Notes: generated from the letters alone by a model not told the origin. Positions 24,344 to 37,798 are shown, counted from the first letter of the stretch. The stretch is 64,000 nt of DNA from Rhynchonema sp. JSB1_4 (GCA_030248065.1 JASAMV010003263.1:23662-87661); one strand, 5' to 3'. Numbers and translations are program-made.

Positions 24344-27300
24344 GTTTGATATTTGCTTCGCTTGGAGAGTGGATAAAATGATCGCCTTTTTCGAATCATC
24401 TCAATCCTTTCCCGCCCCTGATAAAAATAATGTTTCAGGTTGGTCTGCAAGCGGCGTCGATGCTGATCGAATTGTTGCGAGACAATCGGGAAGTGATCGC
24501 GATGATCGATCCGGATGAAATCGATATGTTCGTTGATCTGTTGATGGAGAACAAGGTATGGCACATTCTTAATATTGGTTCCGTGCATATATAAACATGG
24601 CACAAAAAAAAATTGTTGCGTGACAGACAACCCAACGTCTTCTATCAACCGTTTTAGTCAGCCCACTGCCCACTTTGCAGCACCACCTGTACCTTGACCT
24701 GTTGGCCGTACTGTGCGTGGCTGAGACCGTGCCCATTCCAACTAATCAATCGTACATCGCACGCAAACTGCTCGGCGAAGTTGTGGAGAATGGGGATGTA
24801 TGTTTTTTTCATTTTGTTATTTTTCTTGTTGCTAGTGAACGAATAAACGTATTTGTATACTACTACAACTACATAATATAGCAAGCGCCCACACACACAC
24901 ACACGAGCTTATGTCTTGTCGGTGCTTACAAAACGGCAACCTTGTTCCCAGGAGGTGCTCTATTACATCGAATTTGGCGAAAACATTGGCAAACACAAGA
25001 AGGAACTGTATGTTTCCACGAGTAAGAAGGGACCTTGGAAACCGTTGGACGATCTTGTCAACATGGTATGTTAGGGAATCAGTCTGCTTATTGCAATGAT
25101 AATGACTGACTGGCTGATGTTTCACAGGTCCATGGACACAGCGAGAAGGAGTATAAATACCTGGAAGAACAATTGAGGCTGTACAGTGCGCTGGCAAAGG
25201 TGCGTTTGCTGGTATTGGTCGCACAATGACTATATAAGAATCCATCCAAAATTTTTCCTGAATTGTAAGGCCACGTCTCGCTGCAGATCACAAGCGTTCT
25301 ATTTATATTTTTTCCGAAACGTCGATATCACGCTCGCTGTGTTCAAGCAGCTTCACTGTAATATCGCCAAAAATGTTTTGGAAAAAATATATACTTAAAT
25401 GGAACGTTTGTGATCTGCAGTGCCTTACCATTCAGGAGACTTTTTGGATGGATTCTTATGTAGTCATTGTGCGACCAATATCATGGCATCTTGTACAATG
25501 GGTCACATCAATGGGCATGACATAATTGGTGTCGTTCCATTACAGGGTCGCAACAAGAAAGCCATTCGTCTGATTACTGATGACGACCGACTGTTGGACT
25601 TTGATCGCAGCTTCGCGTGTCTCACCAAACAATTCAAGACGACACAGGGTGAAGATTTCAGGTTTGCCTGACAAGAAGGTGGTCTTGGATAATAATCAGT
25701 TAAGGCCTATCTATCCTTCGTTCTCTCAGAGAACAAAGAACAAACTCTCGCGCGCTGATTGGTCCACGTATGTTCAGGGAACAGGTCGACTAGACTATGA
25801 ACTCAAACAGATACATACATACCTACTGTAAAACTACGCCAACACGAGCCCGATTTCGAAGATGGTGTGTATTCAAAACGAATAGAAAGAGAAAATCATC
25901 ATGCTCCACTTTGTATTCTTCAACGTGTAACATTTCCCAAATCAGCAGCCACGTGTGAATGTTTCGCTATTCTGCCAGCTGCGAAATCGGGCTCGTGTTG
26001 GCGTGGTTTGCCTTTACCTGCCCAGTGTCTTCATTGGGGCACTTTCGAACTTGCCAAACTGCGGTTTCAGGGCCGTGTGCGCAGAGAACATTGTTGATCT
26101 GTTCGTCGATGTGCACGATAACTTCCCGGTGATGGAGCGCGTCACCACCGTATTCGACTATCAGACAATTTCGAAACCAGGTGAGTTGCAAGCTGCCTGA
26201 TGTTTCACAGCACTTCGTCAAGGTCATGAACTCACCACGAACGCGTGTATGTACATAGGTGCGCCAAGCCAGTCTCGCGCCAAGTCCAAGTTCAGTGGTG
26301 TGATTCCGTTGTATTTTGTGGATGAACTGCAAAACTGGATCAAGACGTTTCTGGATGAGAATCAATCGATGATCGCCAGCAAAGAGATGGGACCACACAA
26401 TCGTTTGGTGGCCAAGGTTAGCTGATTGATGTGTATGTGGGCGGGGTCAACTAAAGTGGTCAACTCAACGCAGCCCAGAGTGTGAGCGCGAGAAATAATC
26501 CATGGCGCATGCGGCGTCAGTTGACGACATTAGTTAACGATCTGAGTTGATCACATACATGAATAAGCCCAAAGATTCGGTACATTTTTTCGAGTGTTCT
26601 CAGTCACTTTGTCGAGATTTAGAGAGCGACGAACATCATCCATAGGAATGTCGTCACATATGTAATTCCAACACCGACTTCAGGTTCTGGCACTGGTACA
26701 CACACTGGTCAACTTCGGCTACTACGGTGACACCGACAGAATTCAAAAGCTGGTTACTCCGATTCTGTCACTGGTGAACGGACGCGTGGATTTGCCGCGA
26801 GAATTCAAGAACAGCAATGGTTCGTCGAGCACCCTGAATTTAGCGTTTCCATGGTGCTGCACAGAATCTATAGTTCTGAATCTGAGAGTTGTCCATGAAC
26901 AAGGAATGTTAGGGCCAGGCGCAATGGCCGCACCATACGCAAACTCTGTCGTTAAGATTTGCAACACTCTTTCCGTTGCAGTGCTCACATCGAACGAACA
27001 AGCCGAAATCAAGAAATACCGCGAGAAGATTCGATTTCGTGAACGGAATGAGCCGCTTATGGCTGCCAAATACGAGGGTCTGCGCGTGCTTGAATTGTAC
27101 TACAACTTTCGTTTCAACACGCAAATGCAGCGATTCGTGGCCGAGTATAAAGAGGCGTCAGCCAGTGGCAAAAGTCATTCGTTGAGCATTTTCACCGACC
27201 CTGACACTGACTATCGCGCTAATGACACGTGCGTGAAGAATTGTTTTTTTTTTGAAATTTTATGTGGTGCTCTTCAGCATGACCTTATTATGTGGTACTA

Positions 27301-30300
27301 ATATTCAAACTTTTCAGTCTTCGTCGTATCGCTATGCGCGAGCTGGACGACATGCACGAGCAAAAAGAGAGTCACGAGTTCTCGACCGAGTTCGTTGAAA
27401 CATTACAAGATCTGATGTACTACCAGGAGGAGAACGTGGTCACACAGGCGTTGTTGTTGCTCTCCAACTATTTTTCGGCCAATCAGACAATTTTTGAAAA
27501 GTGCATCGAAACGCAGGTGGGTATTTTCTTGGTTGCGGCACTCATTTGTTAGAGAGTCTCTACTGTGAAATCAATGGTTCATTGGCGGGATTGCCTGCTT
27601 CAGCTTCCAATAGCCTGGCGGACCGGACCCGTAGAGTCATGATATGCCGTGAAATAAAGATAGTATCGATTTTTTCGTCAGTTGCTACTCACTCCCCGAT
27701 CGCGCAACACCTACACCAAGATTCGCGCGATTTTGCCGCAATTCGGTCAATTGAGCACGACGGAACAGACGGAGAAGAACTGTGACAAACTGTGTGAAAT
27801 GCTGCAGGATTTCATTGTGTTAGTCGAAGGGTACCTTTTAGGTACCGTCTTTCAGTCACCGTGTTTTGCACCGACGAGCACCTGATGCACCTCACGTTTC
27901 TCCAATTAGACCCTGAGAAGAAAAGCACACTTTCAGAATCTGCTGCCTGGACGACAGTCTTCGCGAGCCCCATCCCCTCAACCAAGAGATGCTCTACAAT
28001 TGTGGTGTGTTGAGCTACGTGTTCGATCTGCTCAAACCGTTCAACCAAGTCGAAACGAAGAAGGACAATGAAGTTCAACTGCTCAAACAATGTCTGCGAT
28101 ACCTGAAGACGCACGCTCGAGGATACGACACCGTCAAGAACAGGATATTCGACAGACTGGACTTTCTGCTGTCGATCAAAGGAGCTGATGCAGAACTGGC
28201 TTCGGTTGTCATTGAGGTTTGTCAAAATTGAGCTGTTCATACGTCGTTGTATCCAGTATGAGAACATTTCCAACTGAAACGGACCTAACCAAACCCTGAC
28301 TGCGATTTCAGACATTCACGGACAACATCGCCTTGTGCTTGCGAGTGAAAGCGAAAGTGATCACCAAACTAGTCCGACTATTCACCGACTCCCTGCATCC
28401 AGTGTGGCTGAGTGTGATTGCTCAACTGGCCGTGTCCGCATCATATCCATTGGTTAGTGAGTATTGAGTAGATAGATCGTGTCAAACATGTCTGTCAGGC
28501 ACACCATGTTAATCTAGTTAACTATACCTACGCAGAAACGCAACCAAAATCTGGCGGTCAAAGCGCTGATGGCCTACCCTGAGACAACGGCAGTGATCAC
28601 AAAGACTACGGCCAGTGAACGAAGTCGGATGATCAAAGATGCAGCTGGGGAAACGGCAGACTCCAGATCGAGCAAGAAAGCAACTGCAGGTACCTACGCT
28701 GAATGTTACTTTCGCCAAATCAGGAATGGTTGTGCGAGTTCAACTGATATTTCCTTGCTTCGATTATTCAACCTGCAAATCAAGAAACTGTTGAAACAAT
28801 ACTCGTTTTCATTACATTTTTACACGAACAGAGTCCGAGTCAGAGACGGAATCAGAGTCGTCAGAGTCACTACCAGAGCCTTCTGGTGTGCCAGAGTTAC
28901 CCGACAGTAAGTTTCCCATTGTCCCTCCATCTGCTGGTTTCCAACCCCAAACGCTTCTAACCTGCTTCGAAATCTGGGTCCAAATGTTGAAAACGCTTGC
29001 ATATTATCCCAATGCTACTTCGATTATCAATTGATCAGCTATGATATACAAAACCAACTCACTAGATGTCCCTATGTTTCAGCCGTGCACCAACTCTGCA
29101 GTCTACTACACGTCTTCAGTCTTTGCGCGTACGGTGATAACAAATCAGTGGAATCCATATGTCAATGTCTGCTCACCATGGACGAATTGCTGACTTATGC
29201 CACTTCGTTAGTCCGATTTGACTGTCGTTAAATATCTGGAGCTGGTGAAACATTGCCCATTTCCACCCATACAGATCCCACCTTTGCGCTGGTCTCCGTC
29301 TACCTGTGGTGATGTTCCTAACCCAGTGCTATCTGCGTTCCTACGCCGAAACGGCGCGTTCCGAACTCAACAAATTCAGCAGTGACAAACGCATGGAGAA
29401 GCTGTTCAAGACTGTCGTCAGCGATCTCGATGAGGCAACTTATGTCGCCAAAACGGATATCGGTTTGTGGACTTTTTATAATGTTTCATAGCTCATTTTT
29501 TGTCATCTCTTGTCCTTCAAGGCTTCACATCCGAGCTTCTGACACGTCGACCGACGAATCTGCATCGAAGTCGATCCGACACCGAACACGAGCAAAAGGA
29601 GCTGTTGCATTACGTGTTTGATGGCATTTTGCCAATGTTGCGTGCCGCGTACATGTACCATTGGGGTGGCGATCAGCGGGAATTCGGACTCGATGCGCAC
29701 ATGTCGAAGAAGATCATGAAGAGCTTGGAGGACTTCGCTGGGGCCGTTGCACCATGCATCACGAAGTGAGGTGCTTAGCTCAAAAGAATAGTCCAGTGGT
29801 TGTTGTTGTTACATATCGTTGGTGACTTCAACGTACAGTATGTACCTGTGGTATCCCAGTCGGTAGAATTAATCCAAGATGTCATTTGTGGGGTTCAGGG
29901 TCAAAGTTCTGCCTCCACTAACGCCAACACTGATATTACAATGAGCATAGCGTCCCTATCCTAAAAGCAACCGTCTTTTGTAATCAGTTTGTGCTGACGA
30001 GCCTGTTAACTTTTTTTAGCCCAAAACACCGCCTCGAGCTAGTCTACACGATTCACAACTGCGCATCCGTGTGTGCGGTTGAACCGAACGCAACCATCAT
30101 GAGACAGCTGACCAAAGACGTTCGTTTGAAGCTTTTGATCAAGCATTTTAGCGTCATATTGATTTACCAAACGTCTAATTTTAAGGCCGGTCGTCAAACC
30201 GAAGCGCAACGTGAGTATGTGAAAACGTACGCCGAAGAGATTCAATTGAACTCGATGTTTGACGAATTTGCCAGCAACATGTTGGCGGCGTATGAAGGAA

Positions 30301-33300
30301 GAAATACGGTCAAACAACAGCTGGGAATTCCGATTCACGGTACTGAAGCCAGAGAGTTCTTCGTCGTGTTTGGTAATAAATCTGAACGACTCTGATCTTC
30401 AGCCCCATACTATTCGGACAACTCCAACCCAATGCCTTTGGGAGAACAATTCCAACAGCTGGTTGGCTGCTTCCGATCCAACATCCGCTACAAAAGCAAA
30501 CGTCTGGGTGTGCCACTGGCTCCCATACTGCCCGGCATGGATCCTGTTAGTTTTTTTTCAAATCATGGCGTGCTGTGCAGCTTCCCCCTATCGTGAATAA
30601 GTCGTCCCTCAACAACAGATCGTCTCTCTAGTTTTAACGTGACATTTCTATACAGGGCGAACTATGTAAATCTCATTTGGACTTCCAGCTGCAAACCACT
30701 AGTGATCTTCAGGACACACCTTACATGGTGCACGGTCTCGTGAAACATCTGTCAGGATCGTTGAACAAGAAGCGTGCGCTCACTGATCGTGCGCGATTAA
30801 CGTTGTCGCTCGTTGACAAGCGCGCATTACAGGTAGGCCGGGCTTTTAGACAGGGGTGGGGTACCAAGACTGTACCACAATGGATGACCAGCCCAAATAC
30901 TGTTCTCTGTCCGGGTCAGGCGATCTTAAATAATTCGCTTCCATTCCAAAACACACATTGATTCCTCAGGTGTTGCGCGCAATCATTCACAACGAATTCG
31001 CTCGCATCGATCCGGAGCGAACGGGTCGTCACGAGATCGAGGAGTTGATGGACGAGGTGGCGATCGTGCAGAACACCTTGGACAAACAGGACGTGGCGAT
31101 GGCCGTGCTGCCGCATCTGGCCAGACAGGACGATGTCTTGGTCAGGGAATGTTTCAACGTGCTCTATCTGATGTACAAGTCCAACACGAACACGCCGGCG
31201 AACTTTGTCGAGAACGTCAATCGACTGCAGGCGAGTGCTGTTTGGATTGACTGTTTTTAGTGTTTACAAATTTATTGTTTCTTGCAATAAGAGAACAAGG
31301 CGCGTTTAAACACTTTTAGAAATGTTTCAGGAAGAGTCGTTCTTCGTCGCAGTCCAAACGCGTCTGCACAGTTCGTCCGGTCTGATCAAGGAGAAACGTT
31401 TCCTGGACGCCATTGAGACACAGTCAAACATGGAGAAACAGGCGATCAACGGCAACCCGAAAAGGGGCACGAATGCGAAGATCGGTAGTGAACTCGTGTC
31501 GGCACTGCATCGAAGGGAGACATTGCGGGGCAGTGCGAGATCGGGCAACAAGGTATGCAACGATGTACTTCGTTGGGTTTATGTTTTTTTTTGATCAAAC
31601 GGTACCGCTGACTGGTATGGTTGCGGTTACCTTTGGAAGCAGATACTCAGTAGTCATGATCTTTTGCAGATCATGCCCGGCGACCTCGATTTAAAGCGAT
31701 CAAAAGGCAGCGCCAAACGTGCGTCTCTGTTCAGTCAAGCGGATGACAACGCGCCCTTGCTGCCTGCGTCAAGGAAGGGCAATCGCGAGGCGGCACCCAA
31801 GTCGGCCGATGCCTTCGATCTGGCTAACATGACCCAGGAGGAACAGCTGGAGCTGACTTTCGATCAGGAATTCGCCGTAATCGTGGTCATCATGAAGACG
31901 ATGCAGGCACTGTGTGATCTGGAGTTTGAATCGGTAATCAACATATTAAACGTGTTGAAGAAGTCAACACACTGAACGTGTTGTAGAAGCTTGCTTCACA
32001 GTCGAGATGCCCGTTTCAGGCACAACATCTGATGCGCGAACAGTTGAAGAACGTCAAGTCGATCAACCTGATCTCCGAACTGTGCAACTTCCTGTCACTG
32101 CTGTACTCCAACGTCGATGGCAACACGATGTTGTTGTTGTCGGAGTTGATGGAGACGTTGGTCGAGAGTGTGCAAGGCAACACTGCCAATCAGGTATTTG
32201 ATTGATTGACTGATTGATCGAGCGATACTGATTCTAGTGAGTTCAATTTCTTGACAGGCGGTGTTCTTCGATCGCAAAGGCATCGATTTCCTCAATCATC
32301 TGATGCAATCATTCGATGAATACGCTGATCACCAAGCCGTCGATTTGTTGTTACGAATGCACGATGGCATTGCGCTGCTGTTGAAGCTGTTGACGGAGGA
32401 AAATCAGGTGCATTTGCTTGGCCGGGTGATGTTTCAGCCAATGCACACTGATGCCAAATACTCCTTTCCAGAACCGTCTGTCCACGACCTTCCAAAGCAA
32501 GACCATAATGACCGCGGTCAACAAGGAAGCGCTGATGCTCATGTCCAGTGTGATGTACCAACTAGGCAATCCAAAAAGAAAGGACAAAGACACTGCTGAT
32601 ATCAGCCAGGACAATGGGTCGCAAACACACACAGACACACTGGCCAACAAGCAGACGTTCAGCGTGGTGCGCAAAGACCAACGGGAACTGGCGTTGAACA
32701 TCGGTTTCACCTACTATCATCTGCTGAGAAGGGCCAATGATCTGGACATGTTCGTGATGTCTGAGTACGAGCAACGGGACCCTGTGGCGCATTCGTTCTA
32801 TTTCGGACAGACCTACACGATTGAGATTGTGCACGAAGGAGTGCTGCAACGACTGTACTTCAGGAATCTGCCTCAGGTAATTACGATTGTGTGCAGTTGA
32901 TATTGAACCCTTGGAAGGACTCTTCTACGAATTTAAGACCGCGCTTCGTCTCGAGGTTCAAGAGCGTCTCAAATGGGAAGTCGACAGGTCATCTGAGGGC
33001 AACAAAGTGCGCGACTTCATGCAATGGGTTCGAGTGAGTGTGGGATATACAGTATTTCATTCTCTGGCATACACCATGCGAAACATCACACGCAATGGCA
33101 ACCATGTTAAAGGACATCTATGACGACATTCGCTACCAAAGACGAATCAACAGCCACTTCCTGGGGAAATTCTTCGTTCAAAACTGGAAACTGTTCAACG
33201 TGCTGTGTCTGCTGATGACATTCATACTGAATTTGTTCATGATACTCTACTGGGACCAACTGCACAAGCAGAACTTCTGGGCGTATCACAACGTTGAGAA

Positions 33301-35048
33301 GAACATCATCTGGAGGGTGCTGGGTGTCTGTCAGAACATGTCTGTTGAGATTATCAGCCATTTGTTTAGTCACGTGGGTGAACCTGGCAGATTGAAACAT
33401 CATTGATATTCTTCAGATCTGCCGTATGTCTCGTGATCAGCTACTTTCTCTCCAATGCCGCTGGATTTGCTTCGTCTTGGCGAACGTATAAAGTGAAAGC
33501 AGAGTAAGTTCGTTGCTTTCACAATAATCCGATGCTGTCAAGGATCTCAAACAAGTTCTTCAAATTTCAGACGCCTGAAAAAGTGGTTCATGCGCAAGAT
33601 CTTCCGAAAATTCGAGCGCGAAACCCCCTATCGATCATCCAAGCTCGAAGTGAATATATTTGGCGGCAGTACTGTCTATTATGTTGTGTTCCTGACAATG
33701 TCTGCATTGGGGACCATAGTCTCACCGTGTTTCTTTGCGTTCCATCTGCTGCAAATCATCAACAACAACCAGCTGCTGTCTCGAGTCATTCTCTCAGTGA
33801 CTGTCAATGGTGAGATCATGATTCATGGGATTCCTTAGTAAACAATCGATAAATCAACGTCTTTGCCTTGCCCATTCAGGCAAGTCCCTGCTGTGGGTCG
33901 GTCTGCTCGGTTGCATCATCATCTACATGCACGCACTGGCCGGCTTCATAGCGTTGCGATCCGTATTCCAAGGCAATCTGCATTTCTGTGACTCGTTGCT
34001 CCAGTGCACGGCCAGCATGTTCAGGGAGGGATTGGTGTACAGAACGATGGTTAGCTGATCGATTGATTGTATTAGTGATTGTCGATTGAGTGATTCGATG
34101 ATTCCTTGCTTCAGAGAGTCGACTATCCAGTGAAAGTGTTCCCGGAGGTGGTCGACATCGACAACAAGTCCTTCACGTCCTACGCCATCAAGATCATCTG
34201 GGACATGTCATTCTTTGTGCTCGTGCTCACAATCGGACTCAATGTCATCTTCGGCATCATTGTCGACACATTCAGGCAGCTGAGGGATGCCAAGTGGAGG
34301 ATTGAACAGGACATTGAGACCAAATGTTTCATCTGTGGACGACTCAGCTATGAATTCGATCAGAAAGGAATCGTGAGTGCGATCATTGGCAGCTCTCGAT
34401 AATCAATTAGCAAACCAAATTGCCTCCTTTATGAATCAGGGTTTCAAATACCACTGCAGTCGAGAGCACAATGTGCATTCGTACGTGTTGTTCTTTGTTC
34501 GGTTGAAGGACATGCACGCAGAGGATATGACACACATGGAGATGTATGTCAGGGATATGGTTGGTCGAAATGGCTGATGTTTCACATGGAGTTTGAATGC
34601 CTTAATCTTCCCCTTCTACAATTCAGGCAAACGACGAGAACTTCAACTATTTCCCATTGAATCGTGCGATTTCACTACGCGATGACGTCGATGCGAGCAT
34701 TCAACACGAATTGATCATTATCGATCAACTGAAGGAAATCGAACAGATCATGGAGCGAAATGTGAGTGTTCCCTTGAGGAATCAGGCAATTTACCAAGAG
34801 CAGCCTAATGTTGCACCCTGATTATTCAGGGATCACGTCAATCGCACGAATTCAAACTGATCAATCAACTGCATCAACAGTTGTTCCGCAAATCGGCCGA
34901 TAGCACTTCGAGTCTGCAACAGATCGCTTTCGAAGAACATCAAAGAGCGAACGGCGAGGACACCAGTACGCCGAGGGACTATCGGTTCAGAGCTAAGAGT
35001 GCGAAAAACGGGTCAAGAGGCGGGTATAAGAGTGATCGGGATCACTAG
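21151..35048 (+). CDS. itr-1: Inositol 1,4,5-trisphosphate receptor
   Basis: Intracellular calcium release channel of the ER. Forty-four exons join with matching phases into 2731 residues, the usual family length: 21151-21337, 21620-21801, 22022-22598, 23154-23299, 23388-23558, 23630-23755, 23829-24025, 24211-24343, 24439-24555, 24681-24797, 24952-25065, 25128-25199, 25546-25661, 26026-26180, 26259-26416, 26684-26819, 26982-27228, 27318-27516, 27682-27830, 27937-28216, 28312-28452, 28536-28689, 28832-28906, 29083-29206, 29275-29462, 29522-29765, 30020-30339, 30403-30545, 30656-30832, 30970-31230, 31331-31552, 31670-31933, 32020-32193, 32258-32407, 32472-32876, 32938-33033, 33113-33363, 33417-33503, 33571-33809, 33880-34049, 34115-34372, 34440-34559, 34627-34761, 34830-35048. 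Order: N-terminal suppressor and MIR beta-trefoils, RIH helical domains, regulatory region, six-helix channel, CxxC/HxxxxH zinc finger, coiled coil. Length and the zinc finger exclude a ryanodine receptor. It is strongly diverged in pore and ligand pocket, so it may be a paralogue of the canonical gene. Intron 30 uses a GC donor; others follow GT-AG. Introns 3 and 12 contain MITEs. Confidence 0.96.
22731..23062. mobile_element. Tc1/mariner-like MITE in receptor intron 3
   Basis: The ends TATAGTCCGTCCACCAGCTC and the inverse of GAGCTGGTGGACGGACTATA are perfect, and the inverted arms continue for about 80 bp to CATTAGAACGTGGAGG. TA at both ends fits Tc1/mariner targeting. No transposase. It is followed directly by a second small palindrome (GTCGTCAACTC...GAGTTGACGAC, about 23065-23110). 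Confidence 0.75.
25215..25478. mobile_element. TTGGTCGC-family MITE, copy in receptor intron 12
   Basis: Terminal inverted repeats TTGGTCGCACAATGA flanked by TA on both sides (25213-25214 and 25479-25480). The arms continue through TATAAGAATCCATCCAAAA and its inverse. The element starts only 15 nt past the 5' splice site of exon 12. A second copy of the family lies at 37526-37798. Confidence 0.75.
32938..34372 (+). other. IP3 receptor channel domain (exons 36-41)
   Basis: Exon 37 holds S1 (WKLFNVLCLLMTFILNLF) and the start of S2; exon 38 completes S2; exon 39 holds S3 and S4; exon 40 holds S5 (about residues 2433-2455) and the pore helix (CDSLLQCTASMFREGL, to residue 2483); exon 41 holds S6 (about 2513-2541) with VIFGIIVDTF, the family gate motif. 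The stretch after the pore helix reads VYRTM/RVDYPVK where the family has GLRSGGGVGD. The intron between exons 40 and 41 (65 bp) contains no hidden filter exon. Exon 36 acceptor (AATTTAAG, 32937) is the weakest splice call. Confidence 0.85.
34115..35048 (+). other. IP3 receptor C-terminal zinc finger and coiled coil
   Basis: Exon 41 ends with TKCFICG (Cys 2559 and 2562) and exon 42 supplies YHCSREH (His 2579 and 2584), reproducing the C2H2 linker finger that joins the S6 helix to the C-terminal domain in all IP3 receptors. Exons 43-44 encode a helical, charged tail (ELIIIDQLKEIEQIMERN, then FKLINQLHQQLF) that fits the tetrameric C-terminal coiled coil, and end in a basic Ser/Lys/Arg-rich tail. 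Confidence 0.85.
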
Positions 35049-35146
35049 ATTTTTTGGGCAGTGGAGCGGGTTATTTTTACGTCAGGTACCGCCTTAAAAT
35101 AGATTGTTTCATTCGTCGCAATATTTTTTATCACGAGCACACCTCT

Positions 35147-35838
35147 AATATTGAAGATGTACTTCCTTTTATGCTGTTTATTTTTGTAGGTCTTTAATTT
35201 TGCAAGTTTGTCGGCCTTTACTTTTTTGCTCATGTTCACATTTTTTGATAGATTTGGTCCGGTTACCAAACAAATTTCATTTTGTGCTCAGTTGATCTCT
35301 GAATATTTTTATATTTACTTTCTGTTTGTCATTTTTACTGCAGAATCTTTGGAAGCATAATTTTTTGCCATAATTTTGCACATTTTTGTTTACTTGGACC
35401 AAGTTGTTGCAGTGCTGTGCAGAAAAAATTATTTGGTACAAAAATAAAATCACGCATTGTAAATTAACATTGAATCTTTATCAAATGTGTATCCGTAAGT
35501 GGAGCATTTCAAAACAAATGTTAGGTAATTGCAGCAATTTTTGGAACAACAAGGAGCACAAAGATAAATTCCCACTTAAAATACTAACATCAAAATCATC
35601 GTAATAATTTCAATCATTCTCTCATCTCTAAAATTGTATATCACCGGCCAAAGGTGCAAGAATTGTCTTTGCTTGGAAGTTTTCGTGCATTCTACAAGAT
35701 TTTGGGATAAGTTAGTTAAAAGTTTAGCGGATCACAGACTTTGAAGGGAAACACAAAAGTGCTTATTTGAAAAAAAGCTAAATTGACCTTAATTACTGTG
35801 AATATAATAGATAACAACAACTAAAAAAGCAGCGTTGT
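35147..35838. repeat. 0.69 kb direct repeat, copy A
   Basis: This segment and 42467-43163 are nearly identical in the same orientation, with only scattered substitutions and a few one- to three-base indels. Both start AATATTGAAGATGTACT and end GCAGCGTTGT. Copy A starts 99 bp after the receptor stop codon and therefore may supply part of its 3' UTR (AATAAA at 35443-35448). There are no inverted ends, no TG...CA ends, and no shared flanking duplication. Confidence 0.9.
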
Positions 35839-37105
35839 TGGTCATTATTGGTCATTATTATCATGGTCATATTTCGTTCGTGGTCAGTTTCGACAATGTT
35901 AGAGCATTGGCGAAGTCGAGCTTTTCGTCGTTCCAACATGTTTCATCGGCCATATACTCTTCAGCGACCCATTTCCGTAGTCCTGGGCTCTCTCTGTCTT
36001 CTGTGTTCTTGGGCGTAGTGGCGGACATTTTGGATGTTGATGACAAATTCTTGCAATCAGGGTGAGTGAGAGGCGAGTACAGAATGCACAACAAGCCAAA
36101 GAGGGACGCGAATGTCCACAGATGGGCTATCTGAAAGTGGTTTCATGCCGCAACTGAGTGTTCCTGTTGTTGCCGCCCGAAAGTGGTCACCAACTGGTAA
36201 GTTCAACTTTGTCCGTTCTTCATTTTGCAAATCCACGAAATCCTTTGTTGCAGCCAGCACCAATGGGCTTGAACCGGTTGGGACGAATATGTTTCTCACG
36301 TTATTCATCACCGCACACCGCGTTTTGGGCAAAATTGCTCCCACCTGAACGAAAACAGGCATCGTCATGGTGGTCAGTTTTTCGTGCCGGAAAACATTAA
36401 TTGGTCGTGACGTGAGTGTTTTATAGCAAGCCCAATTGACGCGTCAGATTTCATTGCGATTGGTTAAGGTCGCATATGTATATATGGCAGGGACCCTTTT
36501 ACGATATGACGAACCGGCACAATGCATCCCAGTTGGGTCACTTCACCAGTTGCCACGAAATCGCAGAGTGGCTCGCGGTGCGAAAGCCGGGAGAAGATGG
36601 CGCAACACAATGGAGCCATAAAAGATGACCCGCCTATCTTTTCCTCAACAGGGTGTTTCGATACCTGTATTTCTCCGGTTGTTGGAAGCTTGACGTTGGG
36701 GCATAACTGCAATACTTTACAGTGGTTACGCTGCATATGAGTAATTCAAGTTGAAAAAATATGCTCATAAACAATCTAAAAAGCCAACGTGGCGCGTCAT
36801 CCCCAGAGCGATGTTCAAGCACATATTCAGGATCTTTTGATAGTCGTCTGTTGTGGAGCCGAAGTATTTGATTGATATTGCTTCTTTCGTGAATAGATAG
36901 ACGCACTCAAAATGCGTCAGGATGGCGCACGGGTTCTGTCCGTGCACAGCAACGCACCTGGCCACACCCGTTTTGCAAGCGGGTAGTTGTACCCTGTTCA
37001 TCTTCCACGCCACCGCTTGAGGTCCAGCGGAAGCACTCAGAAAAAAGCAGAATCGTGTGCAACACAAAGTGATGATGATGTCAGTTTTGGGCCGAGGTTT
37101 GTGAT

Positions 37106-37304
37106 CGGTCCGGCCTTGTCTTGGTCACGTGACTGTTTGCCTGAACAATATTTCGATATTTACTGATCCTGCTATTGTCGATCAGCGTAAAATGTATTTA
37201 TTGGCTGTCTGGGAACAACTTTTACGCTGGTCAAAATTAGTGGCATCTATAAATCTCAAAATATTCCTAATGCAAAGTCACGTGACCAAGACAAGACCGG
37301 ACCG
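37106..37304. repeat. Short inverted-repeat element
   Basis: CGGTCCGGCCTTGTCTTGGT and the inverse of ACCAAGACAAGACCGGACCG form a near-perfect inverted repeat of about 29 bp around a 140 bp AT-rich centre. No clear target duplication. Probably another small MITE. Confidence 0.5.
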
Positions 37305-37525
37305 AGCAAATTTTCTACCTGCAACAAGCGTGCGAAAAAAATTGGCCCACCCCGCGCCCATTTTCTAATTCAGCCCACCTGGCTGTCTGCTGTTCGTATA
37401 AGCGGCAGGCACCTGACAATGGGTCAGTCTCGGTGCCGGCCAGACCTCGGTTGCCTTGGATGCCTGTGTTGCGTTCATGTTTAGGCTCGCGCAACCCTTA
37501 TAACCACATTTTCTGCACACAGATA

Positions 37526-37798
37526 TTGGTCGCACAATGACCATATAAGAATTCATCAAAATCAATCCTGATTTTCACGTTCAGTCACTCTTAACTACTG
37601 TGCTATTTGTGATTCTCACAAAACATTTTCAGCTGAAAATAATCTAGCAGATCAACCACGTTGCCGCAGGTCTGAAACATTCTCTTTACTACGTGTTTTG
37701 TGTGTGATCGCGCAACGCAACGTCATTGCCCCGTCACTAGCCGCTTTCCGATTCAGGAAAAAATTTGACCAATTCTTATAAAATCATTGTGCGACCAA
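37526..37798. mobile_element. TTGGTCGC-family MITE, second copy
   Basis: The same ends as the element in receptor intron 12: TTGGTCGCACAATGA, flanked by TA on both sides (37524-37525 and 37799-37800). Similar length (273 against 264 bp). The central part has diverged, so these are two independent insertions of one family. Confidence 0.75.

Noticed and set aside
21151..35048. Ryanodine receptor identity
   Set aside because: The product is 2731 residues, half of a ryanodine receptor, lacks SPRY and RyR repeats, and has the CFIC...H linker finger and IP3-receptor core residues.
36057..36368. Minus-strand gene opposite the possible two-exon plus frame
   Set aside because: Both strands are open here and neither shows a known domain; the evidence does not decide, so neither is called.
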